Of a stretch of DNA of 64,000 nucleotides, positions 57,638 to 64,000 are shown piece by piece. Under the pieces are notes generated by a model that was given only the letters and a program-made list of their open reading frames with translations, had not been told where the DNA came from and did no database searches. Numbering within the stretch: the stretch's first letter is position 1; every line of letters begins with the position of its first letter. The translations under genes and the position numbers were made by a program. The DNA comes from Sulfuricella denitrificans skB26 (GTDB lineage Bacteria > Pseudomonadota > Gammaproteobacteria > Burkholderiales > Sulfuricellaceae): NCBI RefSeq assembly GCF_000297055.2, contig NC_022357.1, positions 1,240,001 through 1,304,000 on the forward strand, read 5' to 3'.

Positions 57638-58555
57638 CTAGGGAATGGCGACAGCGCCAAGCAGTCGTTGGGCGGGACTGGATGATTCGGCGCCTGTTTC
57701 GCCATGAGCGAAGCGCAGGCGATGGCCGACCACGCTGGGCAGCACCACCTGGAGATCCTCCGGCATGGCGTAGTCGCGGCCTTCCATCAAGGCCCAGGCC
57801 TGTGCGCTGTGCAGCAGTGCCAGACCGGCACGCGGTGAAAGTCCGCAGTCGTAGAGCGGGGATAGTCGGGTAAATCCGAGCAGGGCCTGGAGGTAGTCGA
57901 GAAGGGCTGCGGAAACATGCACGATGCGGACGTTTTCCTGCAGGGCGGCCAACTGCTTGCCGTTTACGCAGGGTTTAAGCTGCGCGATCAGGCTGCGGCG
58001 GTCGCTTCCCTGTAGCAGGGCGCGTTCCGACCGCGCGTCCGGGTAGCCCAGATCGATTCGCATCAGGAATCGGTCGAGCTGCGATTCCGGCAGGGGAAAT
58101 GTGCCAATCTGGTGTATCGGGTTCTGTGTGGCAATGACGAAAAAAGGTTCGGGCAGAGGGCGGGTTTCGCCCTCGACCGTGACCTGGTGCTCCTCCATCG
58201 CCTCGAGCAGGGCGCTCTGGGTTTTCGGGGTGGCTCGGTTGACTTCGTCAGCCAGGATGAGCTGGGCGAAAATCGGCCCGGGGTGGAACTTGAAGGCGGC
58301 GCTTTCCCGGTCGTAGACTGAAACGCCGAGGACATCCGCGGGCAGCAGGTCGCTGGTGAACTGGATGCGTTGGAAACCGAGCCCCAGGATCTGTGCCAGC
58401 ACGTGCGCCAGGGTGGTTTTGCCGACGCCCGGTATGTCCTCGATCAAAAGGTGTCCGCGCGCCAGCAGGCAGGCGAAGGCGAGCCGGATCTGTCGTTCCT
58501 TGCCGAGGATGATTTGGCCTGCCTGAGAAACCGCTTGGTCAATTGCCAGGTGCAT
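57638..58555 (-). CDS. MoxR family AAA+ ATPase
   Basis: A 305-residue AAA+ protein. Walker A is IPGVGKTTLA (41-50), Walker B LILADEVNRATPKTQSALLEAMEE, sensor 1 FFVIATQNPIHQIGTFPLPE and an arginine-finger region QLDRFLMRIDLGYP. MoxR proteins work with VWA/DUF58 partners in protein maturation; the downstream DUF58 and TgpA genes are its probable partners. First gene of this minus-strand operon. Confidence 0.94.
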   Translation of the reverse strand: MHLAIDQAVSQAGQIILGKERQIRLAFACLLARGHLLIEDIPGVGKTTLAHVLAQILGLGFQRIQFTSDLLPADVLGVSVYDRESAAFKFHPGPIFAQLILADEVNRATPKTQSALLEAMEEHQVTVEGETRPLPEPFFVIATQNPIHQIGTFPLPESQLDRFLMRIDLGYPDARSERALLQGSDRRSLIAQLKPCVNGKQLAALQENVRIVHVSAALLDYLQALLGFTRLSPLYDCGLSPRAGLALLHSAQAWALMEGRDYAMPEDLQVVLPSVVGHRLRFAHGETGAESSSPAQRLLGAVAIP

Positions 58556-58577
58556 GGGGCCTCGCTTCGATGTGTTG

Positions 58578-58595
58578 ATGCCGTGAAAACGGCAT
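58578..58595. promoter_or_regulatory. Palindrome between moxR and glk
   Basis: ATGCCGT and ACGGCAT form perfect seven-base arms around GAAA. It lies in the 70-base divergent region between moxR and glk. It could be an operator or an RNA hairpin with a tetraloop in the glk leader; nothing else in the sequence decides between these. Confidence 0.35.
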
Positions 58596-58625
58596 TATCA
58601 TGCAGAGTAGTTTATTATTCCGGTC

Positions 58626-59621
58626 ATGAATACTTCTATCAAGAAAACTTTGCTCGCCGGTGACATCGGTGGCACCAAGACGTTGCTTCAGATTTTTGAG
58701 TCCGGGGGCGGCGTGCTTGCCGAGAGGCGCTTCGACAGCGCTTCATACGCCAGCCTGAACCAGATTATCGCCGGGCTCCTGAGTGATTTTCCTTCTCTCC
58801 CCCTTGCTGCAGCCTGTTTTGGCGTGGCCGGCCCGGTGGAAGGCGGGAAGTCGAACATTACCAACCTGCCATGGCAGATCGATGAAGCGTCGATCGCTAT
58901 GGAATTTAAAATCCCACAGGTTCGACTGATCAACGATTTTCAGGCCGTGGCTTACGGTATCGAGGCTCTGGAATGCCAGGATCTGGCGACACTTCAAGCC
59001 GGTGCGCCGCATGCATCTGGTGTGCGCGCGGTCATCGGCGCCGGTACCGGCTTGGGTGAAGGTTTCATGGTCTGGCAGGAGGGGTATTATGAAGCTTTTC
59101 CATCAGAGGGCAGCCATGCCGATTTCGCACCGGTCGATGCGCTGCAAATCGAGTTGCTGCTCTATCTTGCTGCGCGTTTCGGCCATGTTTCCTACGAAAG
59201 GCTAGTGTCAGGCCCTGGTCTGGTGAATATCTTCGAGTTCTTGCGGGACAGTCGGGGACAGCAGGCCACGGTGGAACTGCAGGCGGCGATGAAGGCCGGC
59301 GATCCAGCGGCGGCGATTTCAGACTGCGCCATGGGCGGCAAGGATGATCTGGCCGTGGCGGCGCTCGACCTGTTCGCACGCATCTACGGTGCGGAAGCCG
59401 GCAATCTGGCGCTCAAGGTGCTGGCGCACGGCGGCGTGTACATTGCCGGCGGCATCGCACCGCAGATCATGGGTAAGCTGGAGGATGGCACATTTCTGCG
59501 TGCTTTTGCCGATAAGGGACGCTTTGCCGGACTGCTGGGGGATATTCCCGTCCATGTCGTGCTCAACCCCAAGGTGGGCCTGATGGGCGCGGCGCGGGTG
59601 GCAGAGAGGATTATGGGGTAA
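58626..59621 (+). CDS. glk: Glucokinase
   Basis: Phosphorylates glucose with ATP. A 331-residue Glk of the proteobacterial type: phosphate-binding LLAGDIGGTKTLLQI at the N-terminus, the substrate loop FGVAGPVEGGKSNITNLPW, the catalytic LINDFQAVAYG and a second phosphate motif GAGTGLGEGFMVW. The C-terminal GGVYIAGGIAPQIM and GLMGAARVAERI segments are typical. The last 11 bases overlap the convergent OGFr-domain gene. Divergent from moxR. Confidence 0.95.
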   Translation: MNTSIKKTLLAGDIGGTKTLLQIFESGGGVLAERRFDSASYASLNQIIAGLLSDFPSLPLAAACFGVAGPVEGGKSNITNLPWQIDEASIAMEFKIPQVRLINDFQAVAYGIEALECQDLATLQAGAPHASGVRAVIGAGTGLGEGFMVWQEGYYEAFPSEGSHADFAPVDALQIELLLYLAARFGHVSYERLVSGPGLVNIFEFLRDSRGQQATVELQAAMKAGDPAAAISDCAMGGKDDLAVAALDLFARIYGAEAGNLALKVLAHGGVYIAGGIAPQIMGKLEDGTFLRAFADKGRFAGLLGDIPVHVVLNPKVGLMGAARVAERIMG

Positions 59622-60120
59622 CGGCGGCTGCCCAGTGGGTGAACGTCGTGCCAGGGATGCCACAGTCCGGTTCGGTTTCTTTCAATGTGATCAAGTTGTT
59701 GTAAAGTAGCCGCGCTTCCTGCTCCAGCGCCAGCGTGTTCAGGCACTTGAGTATCCGGGTAATACGCAGATGGTTGTGGCTGGGATGGGTAAACCAGAGC
59801 GATTTGCGCTGTTCCCAGTTAGGCGCCTTGGTAATGCTGTCTGGCGTTCTATCCAGGCCGTAAAAACCCAGCATGCGATCAAAAGCGCGCAACAGCTGTT
59901 TTCGAAGTGTCGGGTTACTGCAGAATTCGGCGATCTGTGCAGCATCCAGCGTGGGTGCGGTGGGGTTGGCACCGCTGATGCTGGTCAGCGGGAACAGCCA
60001 CTGGATGAAGTTGTGAGTGTATTCCAGCCATTCGTCGTCGTGCGCCAGAATGGCGTCGAATGTTCTGCCGTGATCGTCCGGCGCGATGCCGAGATGGAAG
60101 TCGGCCAGTGGGTGTGGCAC
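59611..60120 (-). CDS. Opioid growth factor receptor (OGFr) conserved-region protein
   Basis: A 169-residue soluble protein. The N-terminal part PLADFHLGIAPDDHGRTFDA followed by ILAHDDEWLEYTHNFIQWLF matches the OGFr conserved region, which is known from animals and from scattered bacteria. Bacterial function is unknown. The remainder is helical (RKQLLRAFDRMLGFYGLDRT). It overlaps glk in a tail-to-tail arrangement by 11 bases and ends upstream of moaA on the same strand (six bases between). Confidence 0.85.
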   Translation of the reverse strand: MPHPLADFHLGIAPDDHGRTFDAILAHDDEWLEYTHNFIQWLFPLTSISGANPTAPTLDAAQIAEFCSNPTLRKQLLRAFDRMLGFYGLDRTPDSITKAPNWEQRKSLWFTHPSHNHLRITRILKCLNTLALEQEARLLYNNLITLKETEPDCGIPGTTFTHWAAAVTP

Positions 60121-60126
60121 AGTCTC

Positions 60127-61113
60127 TTAGCCGCCGGTCAGTGACATGAAGCGAACCACCTGCCCCGGTTTCTCGCGGAATTCGTGGCGCTGCGGCTTGA
60201 GTTCGATGGCGGCACGGATAGCGTCAGCCAGCTCGTCGTCAGTCGCGCCGGCACGCAGCAGGGGGCGCAACGCCAGGCTTTCGTCCTGGCCCAGGCACAT
60301 GTACAGGGTGCCATCGACGGATAATCGGACACGGTTGCAGGTATCGCAGAAATGCTGCGACATCGGGGTGATGAAGCCGACGGTGAATGCACCATCCGGG
60401 GATTTCAGGTAGCGTGCCGGGCCGCCGCCGGCCATCACGCCGTCGATCAGTCCAAAGCGCTGCTGCAAGCGCGCCTTGACGGGCTGAAGGTCAAGGTATT
60501 GCGCGTTCCTGCCGGTTTCACCCATCGGCATGGTTTCGATCATGCGCAGGGTGAAGTCGTGCTGGATGCAGAACGCCACCATGTCGTCGATTTCGTCGTC
60601 GTTCACTCCAGCCATGACGACCATGTTGATCTTGATCGGGGCAAAGCCGGCTTCCTTAGCGGCCATCAATCCTGCCAGGACCTGATCGAGACAGTCTCGC
60701 CGCACGATCTGGCTGAAGCGTTCCGGATCGAGGGAGTCCAGGCTGACATTGAGGCGGGATATTTTCGCTTTCTTGAGTTCTACCGCATGCTTGGCAAGCT
60801 GGGTGGCGTTGGTGCTGAGAGAGAGATCCTTGACGCCATCGAGGGCGCTCAGACGGAGTGCCAGAACAGGCAGGTTGCGGCGCGTCAGGGGTTCTCCGCC
60901 GGTCAGCCGGATTTTGCTGACGCCGAGGCGGGCAAAGGCACCGATCACACGTTCAATTTCGTCAAAGCTGAGCCAGTGTTCGGGCTCTCCGAAACCCTTG
61001 AAGCCTTCCGGGATACAATAGGTGCAGCGCAGATCGCAGCGGTCGGTGACCGACAGGCGCAGATACTCGACGCGTCTGCCGAAACGGTCTTGCAAGATAG
61101 GTTCGTTGGTCAT
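60127..61113 (-). CDS. moaA: GTP 3',8-cyclase MoaA
   Basis: Radical SAM enzyme for the first step of molybdenum cofactor synthesis. The 328-residue protein has the N-terminal [4Fe-4S] ligands C26, C30, C33 (CDLRCTYC). The second cluster ligands are C256, C259 and C273 (FCDTCNR, YMCLG), and the C-terminal Gly-Gly is essential in the family. RLTGGEPLTRR is the GGEP motif. It is separated from moaE-moaD-moeA-mobB by about 12 kb. Depends on Fe-S clusters from the isc operon. Confidence 0.97.
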   Translation of the reverse strand: MTNEPILQDRFGRRVEYLRLSVTDRCDLRCTYCIPEGFKGFGEPEHWLSFDEIERVIGAFARLGVSKIRLTGGEPLTRRNLPVLALRLSALDGVKDLSLSTNATQLAKHAVELKKAKISRLNVSLDSLDPERFSQIVRRDCLDQVLAGLMAAKEAGFAPIKINMVVMAGVNDDEIDDMVAFCIQHDFTLRMIETMPMGETGRNAQYLDLQPVKARLQQRFGLIDGVMAGGGPARYLKSPDGAFTVGFITPMSQHFCDTCNRVRLSVDGTLYMCLGQDESLALRPLLRAGATDDELADAIRAAIELKPQRHEFREKPGQVVRFMSLTGG

Positions 61114-61233
61114 GAGGGGTTTTTGAAGATTACAAACACTATTCGAAACGATATCCTTATCCTATTTTTAACGCGGCGCAATAGGTGAATAGGGTATTCC
61201 CTAGAAATTATAATAAAAAAGTGAAAACAGGCA

Positions 61234-61884
61234 ATGGAAATAACAAATAATTCAGGCTTTTCAACTAACTGCATTAAATGTCCGAGATTGGCAGGGTTTC
61301 TGGAGCAGGTGCGCAGCGATCATCCTGAATACCACGCCAGGCCAGTGCCGCCTTTTGGAGTAGTAGATCCGCAATTGCTGATCGTCGGCCTGGCACCGGG
61401 TATGCACGGGGCCAACCGCACCGGCCGGCCGTTTACCGGGGATTTCGCGGGTATATTGCTGTACCGGACGCTGCATAAGTATGGTTTCGCCAGCGCACCG
61501 GCTTCGGTCAGCGTGGAGGATGGACTGGAATTGATCGACTGTCGCATCACCAATGCAGTCAAATGCCTGCCGCCGCTAAACAAGCCGGAGCCTGCCGAAA
61601 TCAGGCAGTGCAACGGCTATTTATGTGGGGAAATCGCGGGTCTTGGAGATAGTGCTGCGATACTCGCGCTGGGCACGATCGCGCATCAGGCGGTGCTGCG
61701 CGCGCTGGAGCTCAAACTCAAGGATTTTTCCTTCGGCCATGGTGCGGTGCATGCGCTTCCCCGTGGAATGACCCTGTACGACAGCTATCATTGCAGTCGC
61801 TATAATACTCAGACCAGACGACTTACCGCGGAAATGTTCGAGTCCGTGTTCGCCAATATCCGCAACAACTTGCCAAGGAGCTGA
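61234..61884 (+). CDS. Uracil-DNA glycosylase, family 5 (UdgB-like)
   Basis: Removes uracil (and some deaminated purines) from DNA. The 216-residue protein has motif A GLAPGMHGANRTGRPFTGD and motif B region YDSYHCSRYNTQTRRLT, typical for family 5 enzymes. Motif A lacks the catalytic Asp/Asn of other families. Cysteines C13, C16 and two others (about C110 and C129) could hold a [4Fe-4S] cluster. Upstream, TATAAT at 61209-61214 is a probable -10 box. Divergent from moaA; followed two bases later by the tautomerase gene. Confidence 0.88.
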   Translation: MEITNNSGFSTNCIKCPRLAGFLEQVRSDHPEYHARPVPPFGVVDPQLLIVGLAPGMHGANRTGRPFTGDFAGILLYRTLHKYGFASAPASVSVEDGLELIDCRITNAVKCLPPLNKPEPAEIRQCNGYLCGEIAGLGDSAAILALGTIAHQAVLRALELKLKDFSFGHGAVHALPRGMTLYDSYHCSRYNTQTRRLTAEMFESVFANIRNNLPRS

Positions 61885-61885
61885 C

Positions 61886-62071
61886 ATGCCCTACGTCAAT
61901 ATCCGCATCGCCGGGTCGCTGACTCGCGAGCAGAAACAGAAGATCGCCGAGGAGGTCACCGACACCTTGGAGCGCATTGCCAACAAACCCCGGTCTTATA
62001 CAGTTATTTCCTTCGATGAGATGCCCTACGAAAACTGGGCGTTTGCGGGCGAACTGCTCGACAATAACTGA
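61886..62071 (+). CDS. 4-oxalocrotonate tautomerase family protein
   Basis: A 61-residue tautomerase with the catalytic N-terminal Pro (after Met removal, PYVNIRIAGSLTREQKQKI). Length and the beta-alpha-beta pattern match the 4-OT monomers, which assemble into hexamers. Substrate unknown. It is two bases from the glycosylase stop and 21 bases from uvrC. Confidence 0.92.
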   Translation: MPYVNIRIAGSLTREQKQKIAEEVTDTLERIANKPRSYTVISFDEMPYENWAFAGELLDNN

Positions 62072-62092
62072 CCTTGTTCGACGCTGACTGAT

Positions 62093-63892
62093 TTGTTCGA
62101 TCCTGGGCCTTTCCTCGTTAACCTGCCCCATCTTCCGGGGGTGTACCGCATGTTCAATGCGGGTGGAGAGGTGATTTACGTCGGCAAAGCGCGCGATCTC
62201 AAGAAACGGGTTTCCTCTTACTTTCAGAAAACCACACTGGCACCGCGCACCGGACTGATGGTGTCGCAGATCGCCCAGATCGAAACCACCGTCACGCGCA
62301 CCGAAGGCGAGGCGCTGCTGCTGGAAAACAACCTGATCAAGGCGCTGGCACCCCGCTACAATGTTCTGTTCCGCGATGACAAATCCTATCCCTACATCAT
62401 GTTGAGTGGCCACAACTTCCCGAGGCTGGGCTATTTTCGCGGCACGCCTGACAAGAAGAATCGGTATTTCGGGCCGTTCCCCAATGCCGGCGCGGTCCGG
62501 GAGAGCATGCAGCTGTTGCAGAAAGTGTTCCGGCTGCGCACCTGCGAGGACAGCGTTTTCAACAACCGAACCCGTCCTTGCCTGCTATACCAGATCAAGC
62601 GCTGCACCGCACCCTGCGTCGGCCTGATTGGGGGTGAAGGCTATCATCAGGATGTGATGGAGGCCGAGTTATTCCTGGAAGGCAAGGAGCAGCAGGTGCT
62701 GGAACGCCTGGAAGCGGCCATGCAGGCGGCGGCGGAGGCGCAGCGCTACGAGGTGGCGGCGGTGTTGCGCGACCAGGTCATGGCCTTGCGCACGATCCAG
62801 GAAAAGCAGTTCGTCAGTGGCGAGAGCGGACTGGACGCGGACGTGGTTGCCTGCGCCGCAACGGAAGGTGTGGTTTGCGTCAATCTGGTGATGATCCGGG
62901 GAGGCAGGCATTTGGGCGATAAAAGTTTCTTTCCCAAGAATGCCGATGAGTGTGATGCGGTCACCGCGCTGGACGCCTTTCTGGCGCAACACTACATCGG
63001 TCGCTCCGTGCCGCCTTTGATCATCGTCAGTGAAAAGCTGGATGACGCCATGCTGGCGGCGCTGCTGACAGAGCAGGCAAAACGAAAGGTTCAGATCAGC
63101 GCCACCCCTATTGGTGAGCGACGAGTGTGGTTGAGGATGGCGTTGGAAAACGCGCGGATCGCGATCACGCAGCGGCTCAGCCAGCAATCTACTCAGGAGG
63201 CACGATTGCAGGCGCTGATCCAGGCGCTGGATATTCCGGAGGGAACTAAGCGGATCGAGTGCTTTGATATCAGTCATACCATGGGGGAGGCGACGGTGGC
63301 GTCCTGCGTGGTGTACGACAACTATGCCATGCAGAATGGCGAGTACCGGCGCTACAACATTAGCGGCATCACGCCGGGAGATGATTATGCCGCCATGCGT
63401 GACGCACTGACGCGCCGCTACCGCAAGATTGCGGCAGGCGAGGGGTGCATGCCTGATCTGATTCTGATCGACGGAGGCAAGGGGCAACTGGGAGTGGCCG
63501 AGGAGGTGATGGCCGAGGTGGGGTTGAGCGATGTCCGCCTGATCGGCGTGGCGAAGGGGGCGGAGCGCAAGGTGGGTCTGGAGCAGTTGATTTTTCCGGA
63601 CGGCGAAAAGGCGCTACAATTACCTGCTGATCATATCGGGCTGCATTTGATCCAGCAAATCCGCGACGAGGCGCATCGCTTCGCCATCACCGGACACCGG
63701 GCGCGGCGCGGCAAGGCTCGCCTGCATTCTTCACTGGAGGATATTGGCGGGGTGGGAGCAAAACGGCGGCAGAAATTGCTGGCACGTTTCGGCGGCTTGA
63801 AGGGCGTGCAAGCCGCCAGTGTTGATGAATTGGCCCAGGTTGAGGGGATTAGCCAGATGCTGGCGGAAAAAATTTACCAGGGACTTCACTAG
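62093..63892 (+). CDS. uvrC: Excinuclease ABC subunit C (UvrC)
   Basis: Makes both incisions in nucleotide excision repair. The 599-residue protein has the GIY-YIG domain ([20 protein letters not shown], about 12-95), the UvrB-binding UVR region (about 200-240), the RNase H-like endonuclease core ([20 protein letters not shown], about 385-530) and C-terminal double helix-hairpin-helix ([19 protein letters not shown]). The start appears to be TTG at 62093 without a clear ribosome-binding sequence. Its stop overlaps pgsA by one base. Confidence 0.96.
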   Translation: MFDPGPFLVNLPHLPGVYRMFNAGGEVIYVGKARDLKKRVSSYFQKTTLAPRTGLMVSQIAQIETTVTRTEGEALLLENNLIKALAPRYNVLFRDDKSYPYIMLSGHNFPRLGYFRGTPDKKNRYFGPFPNAGAVRESMQLLQKVFRLRTCEDSVFNNRTRPCLLYQIKRCTAPCVGLIGGEGYHQDVMEAELFLEGKEQQVLERLEAAMQAAAEAQRYEVAAVLRDQVMALRTIQEKQFVSGESGLDADVVACAATEGVVCVNLVMIRGGRHLGDKSFFPKNADECDAVTALDAFLAQHYIGRSVPPLIIVSEKLDDAMLAALLTEQAKRKVQISATPIGERRVWLRMALENARIAITQRLSQQSTQEARLQALIQALDIPEGTKRIECFDISHTMGEATVASCVVYDNYAMQNGEYRRYNISGITPGDDYAAMRDALTRRYRKIAAGEGCMPDLILIDGGKGQLGVAEEVMAEVGLSDVRLIGVAKGAERKVGLEQLIFPDGEKALQLPADHIGLHLIQQIRDEAHRFAITGHRARRGKARLHSSLEDIGGVGAKRRQKLLARFGGLKGVQAASVDELAQVEGISQMLAEKIYQGLH

Positions 63893-64000
63893 TGCCACTG
63901 AATATTCCAAACTTACTGACTTGGCTGCGTATTCTGCTGATACCGGTGTTTGCGGCTGTATTCTACCTGCCGGCCACTTGGCTGCAGCCGCAGTGGGTCA
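63892..64000 (+). CDS. pgsA: CDP-diacylglycerol-glycerol-3-phosphate 3-phosphatidyltransferase, N-terminus (runs off window)
   Basis: The first 36 codons only. GTG at 63892 overlaps the uvrC stop by one base and gives PLNIPNLLTWLRILLIPVF, the standard PgsA opening and first transmembrane helix. uvrC-pgsA is a very common pair. The enzyme makes phosphatidylglycerophosphate. Confidence 0.9.
   Translation, partial: MPLNIPNLLTWLRILLIPVFAAVFYLPATWLQPQWV

Noticed and set aside
61190-61203. Palindrome TAGGG-TATT-CCCTA in the moaA-glycosylase intergenic region
   Set aside because: Five-base arms in AT-rich DNA; could be chance and no regulator is implied.

Overview
The window is chromosomal DNA of moderate GC from a motile Gram-negative bacterium. 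Gene families and gene order point to a betaproteobacterium, most likely Nitrosomonadales (Sulfuricella/Gallionella-like). The pointers are an isc operon with an extra cysteine desulfurase, a class II ribonucleotide reductase, the smpB/ratA/rnfH arrangement, and a polar-type flagellar regulon with FleSR, FlhFG and MotCD. The taxonomic placement is inference; no rRNA or other decisive marker is present. No tRNA, CRISPR array, insertion sequence or prophage was seen. Almost everything is recognisable core genome.

Layout. 1-2644 (minus): chemotaxis genes cheV, cheV, cheY, cheZ (cheZ runs off the left edge). 2981-5511: the two-component pair fleS-fleR, followed by a candidate sigma-54 promoter and fliEFGHIJK (5619-12245). 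A strong terminator and a near-consensus sigma-70 promoter separate fliK from fliLMNOPQR (12499-16902), which ends in a translationally coupled methyltransferase. 17520-19645: a small unknown gene, a strong hairpin and adenosylcobalamin-dependent ribonucleotide reductase. 19701-22523: dapA, bamC and a metallo-beta-lactamase-fold protein. 22585-24542: a low-complexity lipoprotein, an unknown protein, bcp and slyD. 24602-27968 (minus): suhB-mutS, with mutS frameshifted near its 3' end. 28039-36276: trmJ, then cysE-iscR-(nifS-like)-iscS-iscU-iscA-hscB-hscA-fdx-iscX, with two matching IscR-type sites before cysE and before iscR.

36422-45056: the second flagellar block flhB-flhA-flhF-flhG-fliA-motC-motD (plus), with flgM-flgN on the opposite strand. 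45209-48103 (minus): molybdenum cofactor genes moaE-moaD-moeA-mobB followed by smpB; ratA-rnfH diverge from smpB. 48945-49783: two small envelope proteins. 49957-53080: guaB-guaA with a GTGAGG-type repeat hairpin between them. 53162-54571: DUF2288, tadA and an L,D-transpeptidase-like protein. 54594-58555 (minus): moxR, DUF58 and a transglutaminase (TgpA type). 58626-64000: glk, an OGFr-domain protein, moaA, a family 5 uracil-DNA glycosylase, a tautomerase, uvrC and the start of pgsA.

How it fits together. The flagellar genes cover the basal body, export gate, C-ring, export ATPase, one stator, pole placement (FlhF/FlhG), the sigma-28/anti-sigma-28 checkpoint (FliA/FlgM) and the FleS/FleR regulator; rod, hook and filament genes must lie elsewhere. 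The isc block joins cysteine synthesis (CysE) to Fe-S assembly under probable IscR feedback. Fe-S clients in the window include MoaA, ferredoxin and probably the family 5 glycosylase.

No convincing undescribed multi-gene system was found. The most notable observations are the mutS frameshift at an A-run that removes the clamp-binding and tetramerisation tail, a probable second frameshift at the end of motD, the paired IscR sites around cysE, the small Cys-containing gene and hairpin before nrdJ, and the OGFr-domain protein overlapping glk.
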